Shown: positions 50,436-62,123, counted from the first letter of the stretch. The stretch: DNA of 64,000 bases from Sphingomicrobium marinum (GCF_026157105.1 NZ_JANPVQ010000001.1:1667501-1731500), one strand, 5' to 3'. Made by a program: numbers and translations. Notes: a model not told the origin generated them from the letters alone.

Positions 50436-53035
50436 ACAAGGCGGAAAGTTTTGGGGAAGTCGATCTTACCAACTGTGATCGCGAACCCATCCATCTGCTC
50501 GGCGCGATCCAGCCGATCGGCTTTCTCCTTGCGCTGTCGACCGACTGGATGGTCATGCGCTGCTCCAAGAATATCAGCGAATTTTTCCCGGTCTCGTGCG
50601 ACGATTTGATCGGCACACCGGCATCGGATTTGTTGACGAGCGAAGCGATCCACACGTTGCGCAACCGCCTTGCCCTGCTGCGCGGTGACGACGCGCTCGA
50701 GCGTGCCTTTGGTATCGAGCTGTCGCACCACGACGAACGCCGCTTCGATGTCGCCATCCATATGGTCGATGGGGTGATTATCATTGAGGGGCAGGAGACG
50801 GAAACTCGCGAGCATAGCGATGCCACCGGCACCGTGCGTTCGATGATCAATCGTCTCGACCTAGCTGACGATATGGAGGCGTTCTTCCGCGAAGGCGCGC
50901 GCCAGGTTCGAGCGCTGACCGGCTTTGACCGGGTCATGGTTTACCGCTTCGATGAAGATGGTTCGGGAGAGGTGATCGGCGAGGCTGCCAAGGGGGGCAT
51001 CGGTACCTTCCTCGGATTGCACTATCCCGCCACGGATATCCCCAAACAGGCGCGCGAACTGTACAAGCGCAGCCTGCTTCGCGTGATCACCGATATCGAT
51101 GCTGAACCTGTACCCATCCATCCCGCAAAGAATGCGGAGGGTGAACCCCTCGATCTCTCGCTTTCGGTTCTGCGCTCGGTTTCCCCGATTCATATCGAAT
51201 ATTTGCGCAACATGGGCGTGCAAGCTTCGATGTCGATTTCGATTATCGTCGAGGGCGAGCTGTGGGGATTGATTGCTTGTCACCACTACAGCCCTCGTAG
51301 CCCCAGCTTCGAGCGCCGGTCGGTTGCCGAATTGTTCGCGCAGATGTTTTCGATGCAGGTCGAAACCCGTGAACGTAAGGAACTGGTCGAATATGAACGC
51401 CTTGCGCGCAAGGTGTCCGATCAATTGCTTGGAGCGGTCGCGTCGAACGATAGCCTGCTGCGCGACCCCGCTTGGCTTTCCGATGTGATCGGCCGCGCGA
51501 TCGCGTGTGACGGGGTCGGCATCTGGATCAACGGGAGCTATGCGTTCGCCGGACAGACCCCAAGTACCGAGCAATTCTCCCGCCTCGTGCGCGCGCTCAA
51601 CGCCAATCAGGGCGGCAAGGTATACGCAACCGATCGCATCAGCGATTTGCTGCCTGCAGCCGAGGAGCATGCCGGGACCGCCGCCGGGATGTTGTCGATC
51701 CCGATCAGCCGCACCCCGCGCGATTATGTCGTGCTGTTTCGCGAAGAACGGGTGAAGTCCGTGCGCTGGGCAGGTAATCCGCAAAAGCCTGCGAGCTATG
51801 GTCCCAACGGCATCCGGCTGCATCCGCGCCAAAGCTTCGACGAGTGGAAAGAGCTCGTGCAGGGCCGTTCGCGTCCTTTCAACGAAAGCGAATTGCGCGC
51901 CGCGCAGCATATCCGCTCGACCCTGCTCGAAGTCGTGCTGCGCCTTGCGGACGAAGCGACGCTGGAACAGAAAGCCGCGGCCGATCGGCAGGAACTGCTG
52001 ATCGCCGAGCTCAACCACCGGGTTCGCAATATCCTGTCATTGATCCGCGGTCTTATCCGTCAGTCGAAGCCCAAGGCCGACATGCCGATCGAGGAGTTCG
52101 TGAAGCTGGTCGACGGGCGCGTCCACGCACTGGCGCGGGCGCACAATCAGATTACCGATGATCACTGGGGCCCCGCGCCGTTCCAGCAACTCATCGAGGC
52201 CGAGGTCGCAGCGTTTCTCGTCGAACAGGCAGACCGCGTCCATCTCAAGGGCAAGACGGTGTTGCTCAATCCGCAAGCCTATTCGACGATGGCGCTAGTG
52301 ATGCACGAACTGGTCACCAACTCCGCCAAATATGGCAGCCTGTCGGCCAACGGTGAAGTCACGATCAACTGGTCGCGCGACAATGAAGGCACGCTCACGA
52401 TCGAATGGGAAGAACATGGCGGTCCCGCTGTCCAGAAACCGATGCGCAAGGGCTTCGGCTCTACCATCATCGAACATAGCGTGCCCTATGACCTGGGCGG
52501 GACAGCCGAGACCAATTTTGCCCCGGATGGCCTGAAAGCCGTCTTTACGATCCCGGCCCGCCATCTTCACAACGGGCCAAAGCCGATGGAAAGCCAGGCT
52601 CCGCCCTCGCCCTCGACTGCAGCCGACGGCGTGCCGGTCAACAAGGTCGAAATCAACTCGTCGCTGCTCAAGGGCGAGCGCGTGCTGCTGGTCGAAGACA
52701 GCCTCATCATCGCGCTCGATGCCGAGGATATCCTGGTGCGGTTGGGCGCAAGCGAAGTCGTCACCGAAGCGACGGTCGAAAACGCGCTGGCGGCAATCGA
52801 CGAAGTGAAGCCAGATTTCGCAGTGCTGGACATCAATCTTGGTGACCGCGACAGCTTCAGCATTGCCGACATCCTGCTGGCGAAGGATATCCCGTTTGTT
52901 TTCGCAACGGGGTATGGCGAGCAGGCAAAGTTGCCCAAACAGCATGCCAGCCGTCTCGTCCTGCAAAAGCCTTACACGATCGCCACGGTCTCGCGCCGTT
53001 TGAGCGCCTGGAAGGAAGGAAATAGCAAGGCCTAG
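50432..53035 (+). CDS. Bacteriophytochrome HWE histidine kinase with a C-terminal receiver domain
   Basis: An 867-aa red/far-red photoreceptor. PAS (1-~120) contains the biliverdin-binding Cys15 (DLTNCDREPIHLLGAIQPIG). GAF has HYPATDIPKQARELY (PASDIP-type), and PHY follows (to ~510). The HWE-type kinase has the phospho-acceptor His529 in ELNHRVRNILSLI and HELVTNSAKYGSLS, rather than a classic HisKA. A receiver domain (~745-860) has Asp800 (AVLDINLGD). A hybrid kinase of this kind passes the signal to its own receiver or a partner. The chromophore enzyme is encoded just upstream. Its TAG stop shares bases with the stop of the convergent MBL gene. Confidence 0.94.
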   Translation: MNKAESFGEVDLTNCDREPIHLLGAIQPIGFLLALSTDWMVMRCSKNISEFFPVSCDDLIGTPASDLLTSEAIHTLRNRLALLRGDDALERAFGIELSHHDERRFDVAIHMVDGVIIIEGQETETREHSDATGTVRSMINRLDLADDMEAFFREGARQVRALTGFDRVMVYRFDEDGSGEVIGEAAKGGIGTFLGLHYPATDIPKQARELYKRSLLRVITDIDAEPVPIHPAKNAEGEPLDLSLSVLRSVSPIHIEYLRNMGVQASMSISIIVEGELWGLIACHHYSPRSPSFERRSVAELFAQMFSMQVETRERKELVEYERLARKVSDQLLGAVASNDSLLRDPAWLSDVIGRAIACDGVGIWINGSYAFAGQTPSTEQFSRLVRALNANQGGKVYATDRISDLLPAAEEHAGTAAGMLSIPISRTPRDYVVLFREERVKSVRWAGNPQKPASYGPNGIRLHPRQSFDEWKELVQGRSRPFNESELRAAQHIRSTLLEVVLRLADEATLEQKAAADRQELLIAELNHRVRNILSLIRGLIRQSKPKADMPIEEFVKLVDGRVHALARAHNQITDDHWGPAPFQQLIEAEVAAFLVEQADRVHLKGKTVLLNPQAYSTMALVMHELVTNSAKYGSLSANGEVTINWSRDNEGTLTIEWEEHGGPAVQKPMRKGFGSTIIEHSVPYDLGGTAETNFAPDGLKAVFTIPARHLHNGPKPMESQAPPSPSTAADGVPVNKVEINSSLLKGERVLLVEDSLIIALDAEDILVRLGASEVVTEATVENALAAIDEVKPDFAVLDINLGDRDSFSIADILLAKDIPFVFATGYGEQAKLPKQHASRLVLQKPYTIATVSRRLSAWKEGNSKA

Positions 53036-53922
53036 CGCGGCGAGTATTCGGTCTCGCCCGTCAGACTCTTGTACACCGCTTCGACGAACTTCGCGCCGGT
53101 AATGAAGCCCTCCTGCGTATCGTAGCGTTCCGTCAGCCCGCGCGCTTGCACCTGCTCTAGACTTTTCCCGGCGTCGATACCGGCTTTCACGCCATCGCGG
53201 ATGGCGATCAGCATGTCATGATAGGCCTGCAGGTCCGCCTTCGTGGCGAGCGGGCCGTGACCGGGAATGATCCTGGTATCGGCATCGCTATGGTCGAGCA
53301 CACGCTTGGCCGTAGCGATGACGCCTTCGATCGAGCCGCCGGCACCAAGGTCGATGTAGGGCCACGTCACCTTGTTGAAAAACGTATCGCCCATGTGAAA
53401 CACGTTGGCGCCGCGCCAGTGAACGATGCTGTCGCCGTCGGTATGCGCATGATGCACGTGCATGACGTGGATCTCGTCGCCGTTCCAGTGGAAGGTCACG
53501 CCATCGGAAAAGGTGATAACGGGCAGGCCGCCGTCGCTGTCGCCTTCTTCCAGCGCCGCAGCAAGGCGCGCGCGCACATTGTCATGCGCCATGATCAGCG
53601 TGCCGCGGTCACCCAGATTTTCGTTACCGCCGGTGTGGTCGCCGTGATAATGCGTGTTGAAGACGAAGCGGATCGGCTTGTCGTCGAGCGCCATGGCAGC
53701 GGCGACGATCTTGTCGGTAAGCGGCGCAAACTGGTCGTCGACCAGGATGGTGCCATCTTCGCCATGACTGACCCCGATATTGCCCCCGGCACCGAACAGC
53801 ACGGCGACGCCGGGTGCGATCTCCTGCGTTTCGATTTCGACGTTGGCAAAACGATCCTGATTGGCCGCGGTCGGAACGGCGAAAGTGACAAGAGCGGTCG
53901 CGGCAAGAAGATGACGGATCAT
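53032..53922 (-). CDS. Secreted MBL-fold metallo-hydrolase
   Basis: A 296-aa protein with a signal peptide (LLAATALVTFAVPTAAN). The metallo-beta-lactamase fold has the dinuclear site HYHGDH (NTHYHGDHTGG), then HHAHTDGDS and the final HGPLATK. No substrate can be named; relatives include hydrolases of the quinone or cyclase type. ATG 53922 is chosen over the longer frame because the signal peptide begins there. It converges on the phytochrome gene with overlapping stops (ctag). Confidence 0.85.
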   Translation of the reverse strand: MIRHLLAATALVTFAVPTAANQDRFANVEIETQEIAPGVAVLFGAGGNIGVSHGEDGTILVDDQFAPLTDKIVAAAMALDDKPIRFVFNTHYHGDHTGGNENLGDRGTLIMAHDNVRARLAAALEEGDSDGGLPVITFSDGVTFHWNGDEIHVMHVHHAHTDGDSIVHWRGANVFHMGDTFFNKVTWPYIDLGAGGSIEGVIATAKRVLDHSDADTRIIPGHGPLATKADLQAYHDMLIAIRDGVKAGIDAGKSLEQVQARGLTERYDTQEGFITGAKFVEAVYKSLTGETEYSPR

Positions 53923-53966
53923 GGAAAGGCCTCCCCGGTTGGTGTTGGAGGCGTAACGAGGCGGCT

Positions 53967-55115
53967 CTACTCGTTGTTCCCCTCGAACAGGGTCTTGATC
54001 CGCGTGAAGAAGCCCTGGCTCTGCGGGCATTCGTCGCCCGTCTCCGTCTCGCGGAACTTGGCCAGCAATTCCTTCTGCTTCTTGTTCATCTTGGTGGGTG
54101 TTTCGACGATGATGCGCGCGACCATGTCGCCGCGGCCCTTGCCTTGCAGCACGCTCATGCCCGCGCCGCGCTTGCGCAGCGCTTCGCCCGACTGCGTGCC
54201 GGCGGGGATCTTGAAGGCGATTTTCTCGCCGTCCACGCCTGGAACCTCGATCTCGCCGCCCAAGGCGGCAGTGGTAAAGCTGACCGGGCAATCGGCAACC
54301 AGCGTGGTGCCTTCGCGTGCGAAGATCGGATGCCGTTTCATGTGCACGAACAGATAAAGGTCGCCCGCTGGCGACCCGCGCACCCCGGCCTCACCCTCAC
54401 CGGCAACGCGAATGCGGGTGCCCTCGTCAACGCCCTTGGGCACGGTAACGGTCAGCTTGCGCTTCTTGAGCGAACGTCCTTCGCCGTCGCACTTGGGGCA
54501 AGGGTCCGCGATCGTCTGGCCCGAACCCATGCACACCGCGCAGCCGCGCTCCACCACGAAAAAGCCCTGTTGCGCGCGCACTCGTCCTGCGCCGCCGCAA
54601 GCGTGGCAGACTTCGGGCCGGGAGGATCCTCGAGATCCGTTACCGCCGCACGGCTCGCATGGCGCCAGCGCATCGATCGTGATGGTCTTTTCAGCGCCGG
54701 CGAACGCTTCTTCCAGGGTCAAGTCGAGATCGTAGCGAAGATCGGAGCCGCGCCCGACATTGGCGGCGCGGCCGCGCCCGCCGCCAGCGCGCTGCTGATC
54801 CATGAAATCGCCGAAGATCGACGAGAAGATATCGGAAAAGTCCTGGCTGCCGCCACCGAACGGACCCTGCCCGCCGCCGGCGCCACCATTGGTGAATGCC
54901 TCATGGCCGAAGCGGTCATAGGCTGCGCGCTTCTGGTCGTCCTTCAGGCAGTCATACGCCTCGTTGACGGCCTTGAATTTGGCTTCGGAATTCTTGCACC
55001 CGCCCTTGCGGTCAGGGTGATATTCCATCGCCAGCTTGCGGTAGGCGCGTTTAATCGTGGCGGCGTCTGCATTGCGCTCCACGCCCAGCGTTTCATAATA
55101 ATCGGTAGTCGTCAC
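53967..55115 (-). CDS. dnaJ: Molecular chaperone DnaJ
   Basis: A 382-aa type-I DnaJ: J-domain (1-75, with YHPDRKGG), a Gly/Phe-rich linker, four zinc-finger repeats (CEPCGGNG, CHACGGAG, CAVCMGSG, CPKCDGEG) and a substrate-binding C-terminus. It stimulates DnaK ATPase. No ATG exists near the J-domain; GTG 55115 (VTTTDYYETLG) is the most likely start, after GGCGGG. It is 61 bp downstream of dnaK. Confidence 0.95.
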   Translation of the reverse strand: MTTTDYYETLGVERNADAATIKRAYRKLAMEYHPDRKGGCKNSEAKFKAVNEAYDCLKDDQKRAAYDRFGHEAFTNGGAGGGQGPFGGGSQDFSDIFSSIFGDFMDQQRAGGGRGRAANVGRGSDLRYDLDLTLEEAFAGAEKTITIDALAPCEPCGGNGSRGSSRPEVCHACGGAGRVRAQQGFFVVERGCAVCMGSGQTIADPCPKCDGEGRSLKKRKLTVTVPKGVDEGTRIRVAGEGEAGVRGSPAGDLYLFVHMKRHPIFAREGTTLVADCPVSFTTAALGGEIEVPGVDGEKIAFKIPAGTQSGEALRKRGAGMSVLQGKGRGDMVARIIVETPTKMNKKQKELLAKFRETETGDECPQSQGFFTRIKTLFEGNNE

Positions 55116-55176
55116 TTGAACCCGCCCCGGTCGCAAAGCGGCGCCGACCACTCAAAAGCAATCGGCGCCGTCATGC

Positions 55177-57117
<1,941 letters not shown>

Positions 57118-57189
57118 AAAATATTATCCCTCTCTCGAGCCCTGTTGAGCCGTCCCTTGGGAACGTGCATTGTTTGTCTCTGGGGAGCG

Positions 57190-57217
57190 ATATAGGTGCG
57201 CATTTTTCAACAACAAG
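57190..57217 (-). promoter_or_regulatory. RpoH heat-shock promoter of dnaK
   Basis: On the minus strand, CTTG-N17-CCTATAT matches the alphaproteobacterial RpoH pattern (CTTG-N16/17-CYTATNT) exactly, 73-100 nt before the dnaK ATG. Confidence 0.85.
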
Positions 57218-57248
57218 GTTCAGCCAAAACTCTTGGAAATCAGCCGCA

Positions 57249-58457
57249 ATGCTGAGATCGTTACGTTCGGGTAATTGGCTCGAGGTCGAGCGAACGCGGC
57301 GGATCGCTACGATCATGCTGGCGCTGGGCGTGCTTTGGCTGGCGCTTTTGTGGGGCACCGCCGACGGCACGATCGACCGCTTTGGCCGCCCCGTCGGCGC
57401 CGATTTCAGCCAAGTCTATGCCGCCGGTCAGATGGTGTGGGCGGGCAATGCCCCCGATGTGTGGAACTGGACCGCGCATGGCCTCGTGCAGCAAGCGCTT
57501 CACGGATCGACCAGTGTCGATCTTTACGGCTGGCACTATCCCCCGCCCTTCCTGCTCATCGCCGCGCCGCTGGCGCTGTTGCCTTACTGGGCGGCATTGA
57601 TCGTCTGGCAGGCCGTAACGCTCGGCGCATTTGCCCTGCTCGCGCGCGCCGCCATCGACCGGAAGGACTGGTGGCTTTGGGTCATTGGTGCGCCGGTCAT
57701 CTTCATCTGCATCGGTCATGGCCATAACGGCTTCCTCACCGCAGCGCTGTTCGGCGGCGCCATGCTCTTGCTTGAGAAACGGCCGTGGGTAGCGGGCCTG
57801 CTGATCGGCGCGCTCGTGTACAAGCCGCACTTCGCGCTGCTCCTGCCGCTGTTGCTGCTTGTGATGAAGGCATGGCGCACCATTGCGGGTGCCGCGATCT
57901 CCAGCCTCGGCCTAATTGCAATCACGCTGATGATCTGGGGCTGGCCGGTCTGGCAGGCGTTCATCGACAGCCTCGATCTCACCCGGACGGTCATCCTCGA
58001 AGAAGGCCGCACCGGCTTCTTCAAGATCATGAGCGCCTTCGCCTGGGTGCGGATGTGGGGCGGCAGCGTACCGCTCGCTTATGCTGCGCAGGCCGTGGTG
58101 ACGCTCATCGCCATTGGCACGACCTTGTGGCTTGCGACCAAGAACCGCCCCGATCTCACCAAGGCTGCCGCTGCGACAGCGGCCTTGCTCGCCACGCCAT
58201 ACCTGCTCGACTACGATCTCGTCCTGCTGCTGGTCGCGACCTTCTTCCTGTGGCGCGATGCCGAAGCGCACGGCTACCTGCCGTGGGATCGCACGCTCAT
58301 CGCGTGGAGCTGGGCCGCGCCGTTCTTCGCGCGCGTCGTAGCGCTTGCCGCGCTGATCCCGCTCGGCCCGATATCACTGATGCTGACGTTATGGGTCGCG
58401 ATCAGGCGCCTTAAGGCATCGCCATCCCGCCATTCACATGGAGCGTCTGCCCCGTGA
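57249..58457 (+). CDS. Glycosyltransferase family 87 / DUF2029 membrane protein
   Basis: A 402-aa polytopic protein with about ten hydrophobic helices and the family pattern WHYPPPFLLIAAPLALLPYWAA, VYKPHFALLLPLLLLV and TPYLLDYDLVLLLVATFFL. GT87 enzymes transfer mannose or arabinose from polyprenyl-phosphate donors to envelope glycolipids; the acceptor here is unknown. Asp near DFSQVYAAG is the usual catalytic region. Its 3' end overlaps fabG by 47 nt. Confidence 0.85.
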   Translation: MLRSLRSGNWLEVERTRRIATIMLALGVLWLALLWGTADGTIDRFGRPVGADFSQVYAAGQMVWAGNAPDVWNWTAHGLVQQALHGSTSVDLYGWHYPPPFLLIAAPLALLPYWAALIVWQAVTLGAFALLARAAIDRKDWWLWVIGAPVIFICIGHGHNGFLTAALFGGAMLLLEKRPWVAGLLIGALVYKPHFALLLPLLLLVMKAWRTIAGAAISSLGLIAITLMIWGWPVWQAFIDSLDLTRTVILEEGRTGFFKIMSAFAWVRMWGGSVPLAYAAQAVVTLIAIGTTLWLATKNRPDLTKAAAATAALLATPYLLDYDLVLLLVATFFLWRDAEAHGYLPWDRTLIAWSWAAPFFARVVALAALIPLGPISLMLTLWVAIRRLKASPSRHSHGASAP

Positions 58458-59148
58458 TGTAGCTGGCTTCGTCACTGGCGAGATAGGCCACCGCAGCGCC
58501 TATATCGCCGCCGGTGCCCATTTTGCCCATCGGGATACGCGCCAGGATCGTGTCGCGCTGCTTGTCGTCGAGCGCGTCGGTCATGGCGCTTTCCATGAAG
58601 CCCGGCGCCACCGCGTTGACGGTGATCCCGCGGCTCGCGACTTCCTGCGCCAGCGCCTTGCCCATGCCGACGAGGCCGGCCTTGGCTGCGACATAATTCA
58701 TCTGCCCCGGATTGCCCGTTTCGCCTACGACCGAGCTGATATTGATGATCCGTCCGCCGCGTGCGCGCATCATCGGCTTTACCGCCGCGCGCATCAGCCG
58801 GAACGCGGCTTCGAGGTTCACCTTGATGACCTGCTCCCACTCTTCGTCCTTCATGCGCATCGCGAGGTTGTCGCGCGTGATGCCCGCATTGTTGACGAGG
58901 ATGTCGAGCTTGCCGAGCGCCTCGACCGCAGCCGGCACGAGCCCGTCGACGCTCTCGGCGTTAGACAGGTCGGCTACTAGCGTCACATGATCGCCGCCAA
59001 GCTCGGCCGCAAAGGCCTTCAGTTTCTCCTCGTTCGACCCCGACAGCGCGAGACGCGCGCCCTGCGCCGCAAGCGCCTTCGAAATCTCCGAGCCCAGCCC
59101 CCCCGATGCACCCGTGACGAGCGCGGTTTTACCTTCGAGTGAAAACAT
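58411..59148 (-). CDS. fabG: 3-oxoacyl-ACP reductase
   Basis: A 245-aa short-chain dehydrogenase with the NADPH loop TGASGGLGSEI, the NNAG motif, and the catalytic Ser-Tyr-Lys (SSVVGETGN, YVAAKAG). It reduces 3-oxoacyl-ACP in fatty-acid elongation. It overlaps the fabD stop by TGATG, so fabD-fabG are coupled. Confidence 0.96.
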   Translation of the reverse strand: MFSLEGKTALVTGASGGLGSEISKALAAQGARLALSGSNEEKLKAFAAELGGDHVTLVADLSNAESVDGLVPAAVEALGKLDILVNNAGITRDNLAMRMKDEEWEQVIKVNLEAAFRLMRAAVKPMMRARGGRIINISSVVGETGNPGQMNYVAAKAGLVGMGKALAQEVASRGITVNAVAPGFMESAMTDALDDKQRDTILARIPMGKMGTGGDIGAAVAYLASDEASYITGQTLHVNGGMAMP

Positions 59149-60071
59149 CAGATTTCCTTCGCAAATGCTTCGATATCATCCATCGACACGAGACTGACCG
59201 TCTCCGCATCGGGCGCAATCTTTTTCACCATGGGGCCGAGCACCTTGCCGCCGACTTCGACGAACTGGGTGACGCCGTGATCGGCCATCCACGCGACGCT
59301 CTCGCGCCAGCGCACGCGGCCGGTAACCTGGCGGACCAGTTGGTCGCGGATCGCATCGACGTCAGCGCCTGCCGACGCGGTCACGTTGGCGACCAGCGGC
59401 ACGCTCGGAGCACTCATGCTCGCCCCGCCTAGCGCTTCGGCCATGCGGTCGGCGGCGGGTTGCATCAGCGAACAATGGAAGGGCGCCGATACTGGCAGCT
59501 TGATCGCGCGCTTGGCGCCCATGTCCTTGGCGCGTTCGACGACGCGGTCGATAGCGCTCGCATGGCCCGACACCACCACCTGACCCGGGTCATTGTCATT
59601 GGCGACTTCGCACACCTCGCCCTCGGCGCAGGCGGCTGCGATCTCTTCGGCCTTGGCGATATCGACGCCAAGCAGCGCCGCCATCGCGCCGACCCCGACA
59701 GGCACGGCGGCCTGCATGGCATCGCCGCGAATGCGCAGCAGCTTGGCCGTTTCTGCCAACCCGAACGTCCCTGCCGCGCACAGCGCGGAATATTCGCCAA
59801 GACTGTGCCCCGCGACGAAATCCGCCTTGCCATCAAGGTCGATCCCCAGCGTGCGCAATACCGCGATCGAATGCGCCATGATGGCGGGCTGTGCATTCGC
59901 CGTCATCGTCAACTCGTCCGCCGGCCCCTCGGCCATCAGCTTGGCAAGATGCTGGCCCAGCGCCTCATCGACCTCGCCGAAGACGTCGCGCGCGGCGCCG
60001 CTGGCATCCGCCAACTCCACGCCCATGCCGACTTTCTGGCTACCCTGCCCCGGAAAAATAAATGCACGCAT
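59148..60071 (-). CDS. fabD: Malonyl-CoA:ACP transacylase
   Basis: A 307-aa protein with FPGQGSQKVGMG at the N-terminus, the nucleophile elbow GHSLGEYSAL and a late His region (FHCSLMQPAADR). It loads malonyl onto ACP. ATG 60071 gives the family N-terminus MRAFIFPGQG; the longer frame from 60128 is unsupported. Confidence 0.96.
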   Translation of the reverse strand: MRAFIFPGQGSQKVGMGVELADASGAARDVFGEVDEALGQHLAKLMAEGPADELTMTANAQPAIMAHSIAVLRTLGIDLDGKADFVAGHSLGEYSALCAAGTFGLAETAKLLRIRGDAMQAAVPVGVGAMAALLGVDIAKAEEIAAACAEGEVCEVANDNDPGQVVVSGHASAIDRVVERAKDMGAKRAIKLPVSAPFHCSLMQPAADRMAEALGGASMSAPSVPLVANVTASAGADVDAIRDQLVRQVTGRVRWRESVAWMADHGVTQFVEVGGKVLGPMVKKIAPDAETVSLVSMDDIEAFAKEI

Positions 60072-60285
60072 CGATGCGAACCTCCCTGTGTTTGGGCTTC
60101 GACTAGGAAGCAAAGCGCGCACTGGCAAGAGCGTCTCGTCGCTTTTCCTGAACCGCGCATAACGCCCCGGTCAGAAAAGGCTCACCCGCCCCCTTGCAAT
60201 CGATGCGACGCGCCCCAGATGGCGCGTCCAACGGGGAAAGCACAGGGGTCGAAACCACCCCGAAAAAAGGAATTGGAGTTTAGTA

Positions 60286-60882
60286 ATGAAGAAGTTTCTG
60301 TTCGCCGCTGCCGCGGCCACCACTGCATTCGCCACGCCCGCGATGGCGCAGGACAGCCAAGCGGATTTCCACGCCGGCGCGACCGTTGGCTACCACCAGA
60401 TCGAAACCATCGATTTCAACGATATCGGCATCAACGCCGAAAGCGACATTGATGGCATGACCTATGGAGGCTTTGCCGGCGTGACCTTCCCCGTCGGTGA
60501 GCAGCTGTTTGCCGGCGCTGAAGGCGACTTCCGCTTTGGCACCGATGCCATCGACAGCGAATATGGCGTTAGCGGCATTTTCGGCACCAAGGTCGGTGAA
60601 AACACGCGCCTCTACGTGCGCGGCGGTTACCAGTGGATCGAATATGACATCGGTTCGATCGCCGAAGACGTCGCCGACGACCTCAACCTGTCCGGCGCCG
60701 ATCGCGATGCCTTTATCGCTGGCGTGATCGACGGTGTCGGCAATGACGACAATGACAGCGGCTTCCTCGTGGGCGCCGGTGCGGACATCGGTCTTGGCGA
60801 AGCGGCGTTCCTGCGCCTCGGCGCCGACACGATCGAATTTGACACGCTGCGCCTGACCGCGGGTGTTGGCATCAAGTTCTAG
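60286..60882 (+). CDS. Outer-membrane beta-barrel (porin-like) protein
   Basis: A 198-aa protein with a signal peptide (cut after ATPAMA) and amphipathic strands (GATVGYHQIET, YGGFAGVTFPVGEQLFAGAEGDFRFG, TRLYVRGGYQWIEY), ending GVGIKF with a terminal Phe. It resembles an eight-stranded OmpW/OmpA-like barrel. ATG 60286 follows GGAATTGGAG. It is monocistronic with a strong terminator. Confidence 0.85.
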   Translation: MKKFLFAAAAATTAFATPAMAQDSQADFHAGATVGYHQIETIDFNDIGINAESDIDGMTYGGFAGVTFPVGEQLFAGAEGDFRFGTDAIDSEYGVSGIFGTKVGENTRLYVRGGYQWIEYDIGSIAEDVADDLNLSGADRDAFIAGVIDGVGNDDNDSGFLVGAGADIGLGEAAFLRLGADTIEFDTLRLTAGVGIKF

Positions 60883-60906
60883 GTCTCCCCCCAGACCCGG
60901 AAGAGA

Positions 60907-60935
60907 GGGGTCGGGCGCCAAGCGCGTCCGGCCCC
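60907..60935 (+). terminator. Terminator of the outer-membrane barrel gene
   Basis: GGGG and CCCC bound a long imperfect stem (GGGTCGGGCGC / GCGTCCGGCCC), followed by TTTTT, 24 nt after the stop. Confidence 0.85.
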
Positions 60936-60944
60936 TTTTTCATT

Positions 60945-62123
60945 TCACGGGGCAGGCGGCCGGGCGAACACGGCCTGCGGCAAATACTTCCGCAACTTCG
61001 AAGCGAAACTGCGCAAGCATACTTCGCTCGTCCCTAATGGACCGGGCTCGTAAGCGTCGCTTTCCATGCCGGCCTGCACGCGCTCGATCAGCACCGTGTC
61101 CTCTGCATTGACCTGCCGGTTGATCCGCCAGTTGAGATAACGCGCCGCGCGCATTTCGCGCCGGTCATCGGGCAGCGCATAGCTGATCTCGCGGATCACC
61201 GTTTTGGTCGCGCTTACCGGCAGGAACTGCATGAAGTCGACCTGGTCGGGGTAGATGTCAAAAGCGACATTGGGAAATAGCTTGAAATAGAGCCATTTGC
61301 GGCGATGGCTTTGGGGCAAATGCGGCGTATCGGGCAGCAGGTGCTGGTAGGCGCGCTCGGACCGGTTTGCCGACGGTGTATCGCGCAGGTCGCCCTCCAT
61401 CTTGTCGACATGCGCGCCCGCCTCGATCGCATAGCTCTTGCCGAACAAGCGCGTGAGGCCGGGATGGCCTACCGGGATATGCAAGCCGTCCGAATAATTG
61501 TCGGCGATCGTCTTCCAGTTGAGCCGGCGCGGCCTCAGCGTCAGTCGCCCGATGGGCTTCAGCTCTTTGAAGCGATAGGGCGCGATCTCATGGGCATAAG
61601 GTGCCATCATCTCGGCCACGCTGGGCGCGCCCTTTCCCAGCGTCACGAAGAAGAAGCCCTGCCACTCTTCCACATCCACCGGCTTTAGCCCGAGTTTGCC
61701 CTGGTCAAGCCCTTCATAGTCATCGCGGCTCGGCACGCCCTTGAGCGCACCGTCACGCCCGTAGCTCCAGCCGTGATAGGGGCAGGTTAGCAATCGCGCA
61801 CAACCGCCATTTTCGTCGACCAGCCGCGATCCGCGATGGCGGCAGATATTGTGAAAGGCGCGCACCGCCCCGTCGTCGCCGCGCATCACGATGATGCTTT
61901 CGTCCAGATAATCGAGCTTGCGCCAGTCCCCCGCGTTCGCGATCTCGCTGGCGTGGCATACCACTTGCGGCGCGGCTCTCAGGAAGGCCGTCTTCTCGGC
62001 TTCGAAGAAGTCGGCGTCATGATAGACCCAACCCGGAAGGCTCTGTCCCGCCTGCGGATCAGGCTCTTCATGAAGTCGCGTCGCCATGCCCAAGGGCTTG
62101 CCATAGGGCGACAAATCCGGCAA
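60945..62123 (-). CDS. Rieske aromatic ring-hydroxylating oxygenase, alpha-subunit type
   Basis: A 392-aa protein. The Rieske 2Fe-2S site is CRHRG...TCPYHGWSYG (about 92-115). The mononuclear iron ligands follow in DNYSDGLHIPVGHPGLT. Such enzymes oxidise aromatic or quaternary-ammonium substrates; the substrate is unknown, and the reductase is not adjacent. The frame starts at TTG 62123 (GAGG about 7 nt upstream); ATG 62087 would remove 12 residues. It is divergent from rpsF with 125 bp between. Confidence 0.88.
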   Translation of the reverse strand: MPDLSPYGKPLGMATRLHEEPDPQAGQSLPGWVYHDADFFEAEKTAFLRAAPQVVCHASEIANAGDWRKLDYLDESIIVMRGDDGAVRAFHNICRHRGSRLVDENGGCARLLTCPYHGWSYGRDGALKGVPSRDDYEGLDQGKLGLKPVDVEEWQGFFFVTLGKGAPSVAEMMAPYAHEIAPYRFKELKPIGRLTLRPRRLNWKTIADNYSDGLHIPVGHPGLTRLFGKSYAIEAGAHVDKMEGDLRDTPSANRSERAYQHLLPDTPHLPQSHRRKWLYFKLFPNVAFDIYPDQVDFMQFLPVSATKTVIREISYALPDDRREMRAARYLNWRINRQVNAEDTVLIERVQAGMESDAYEPGPLGTSEVCLRSFASKLRKYLPQAVFARPPAP

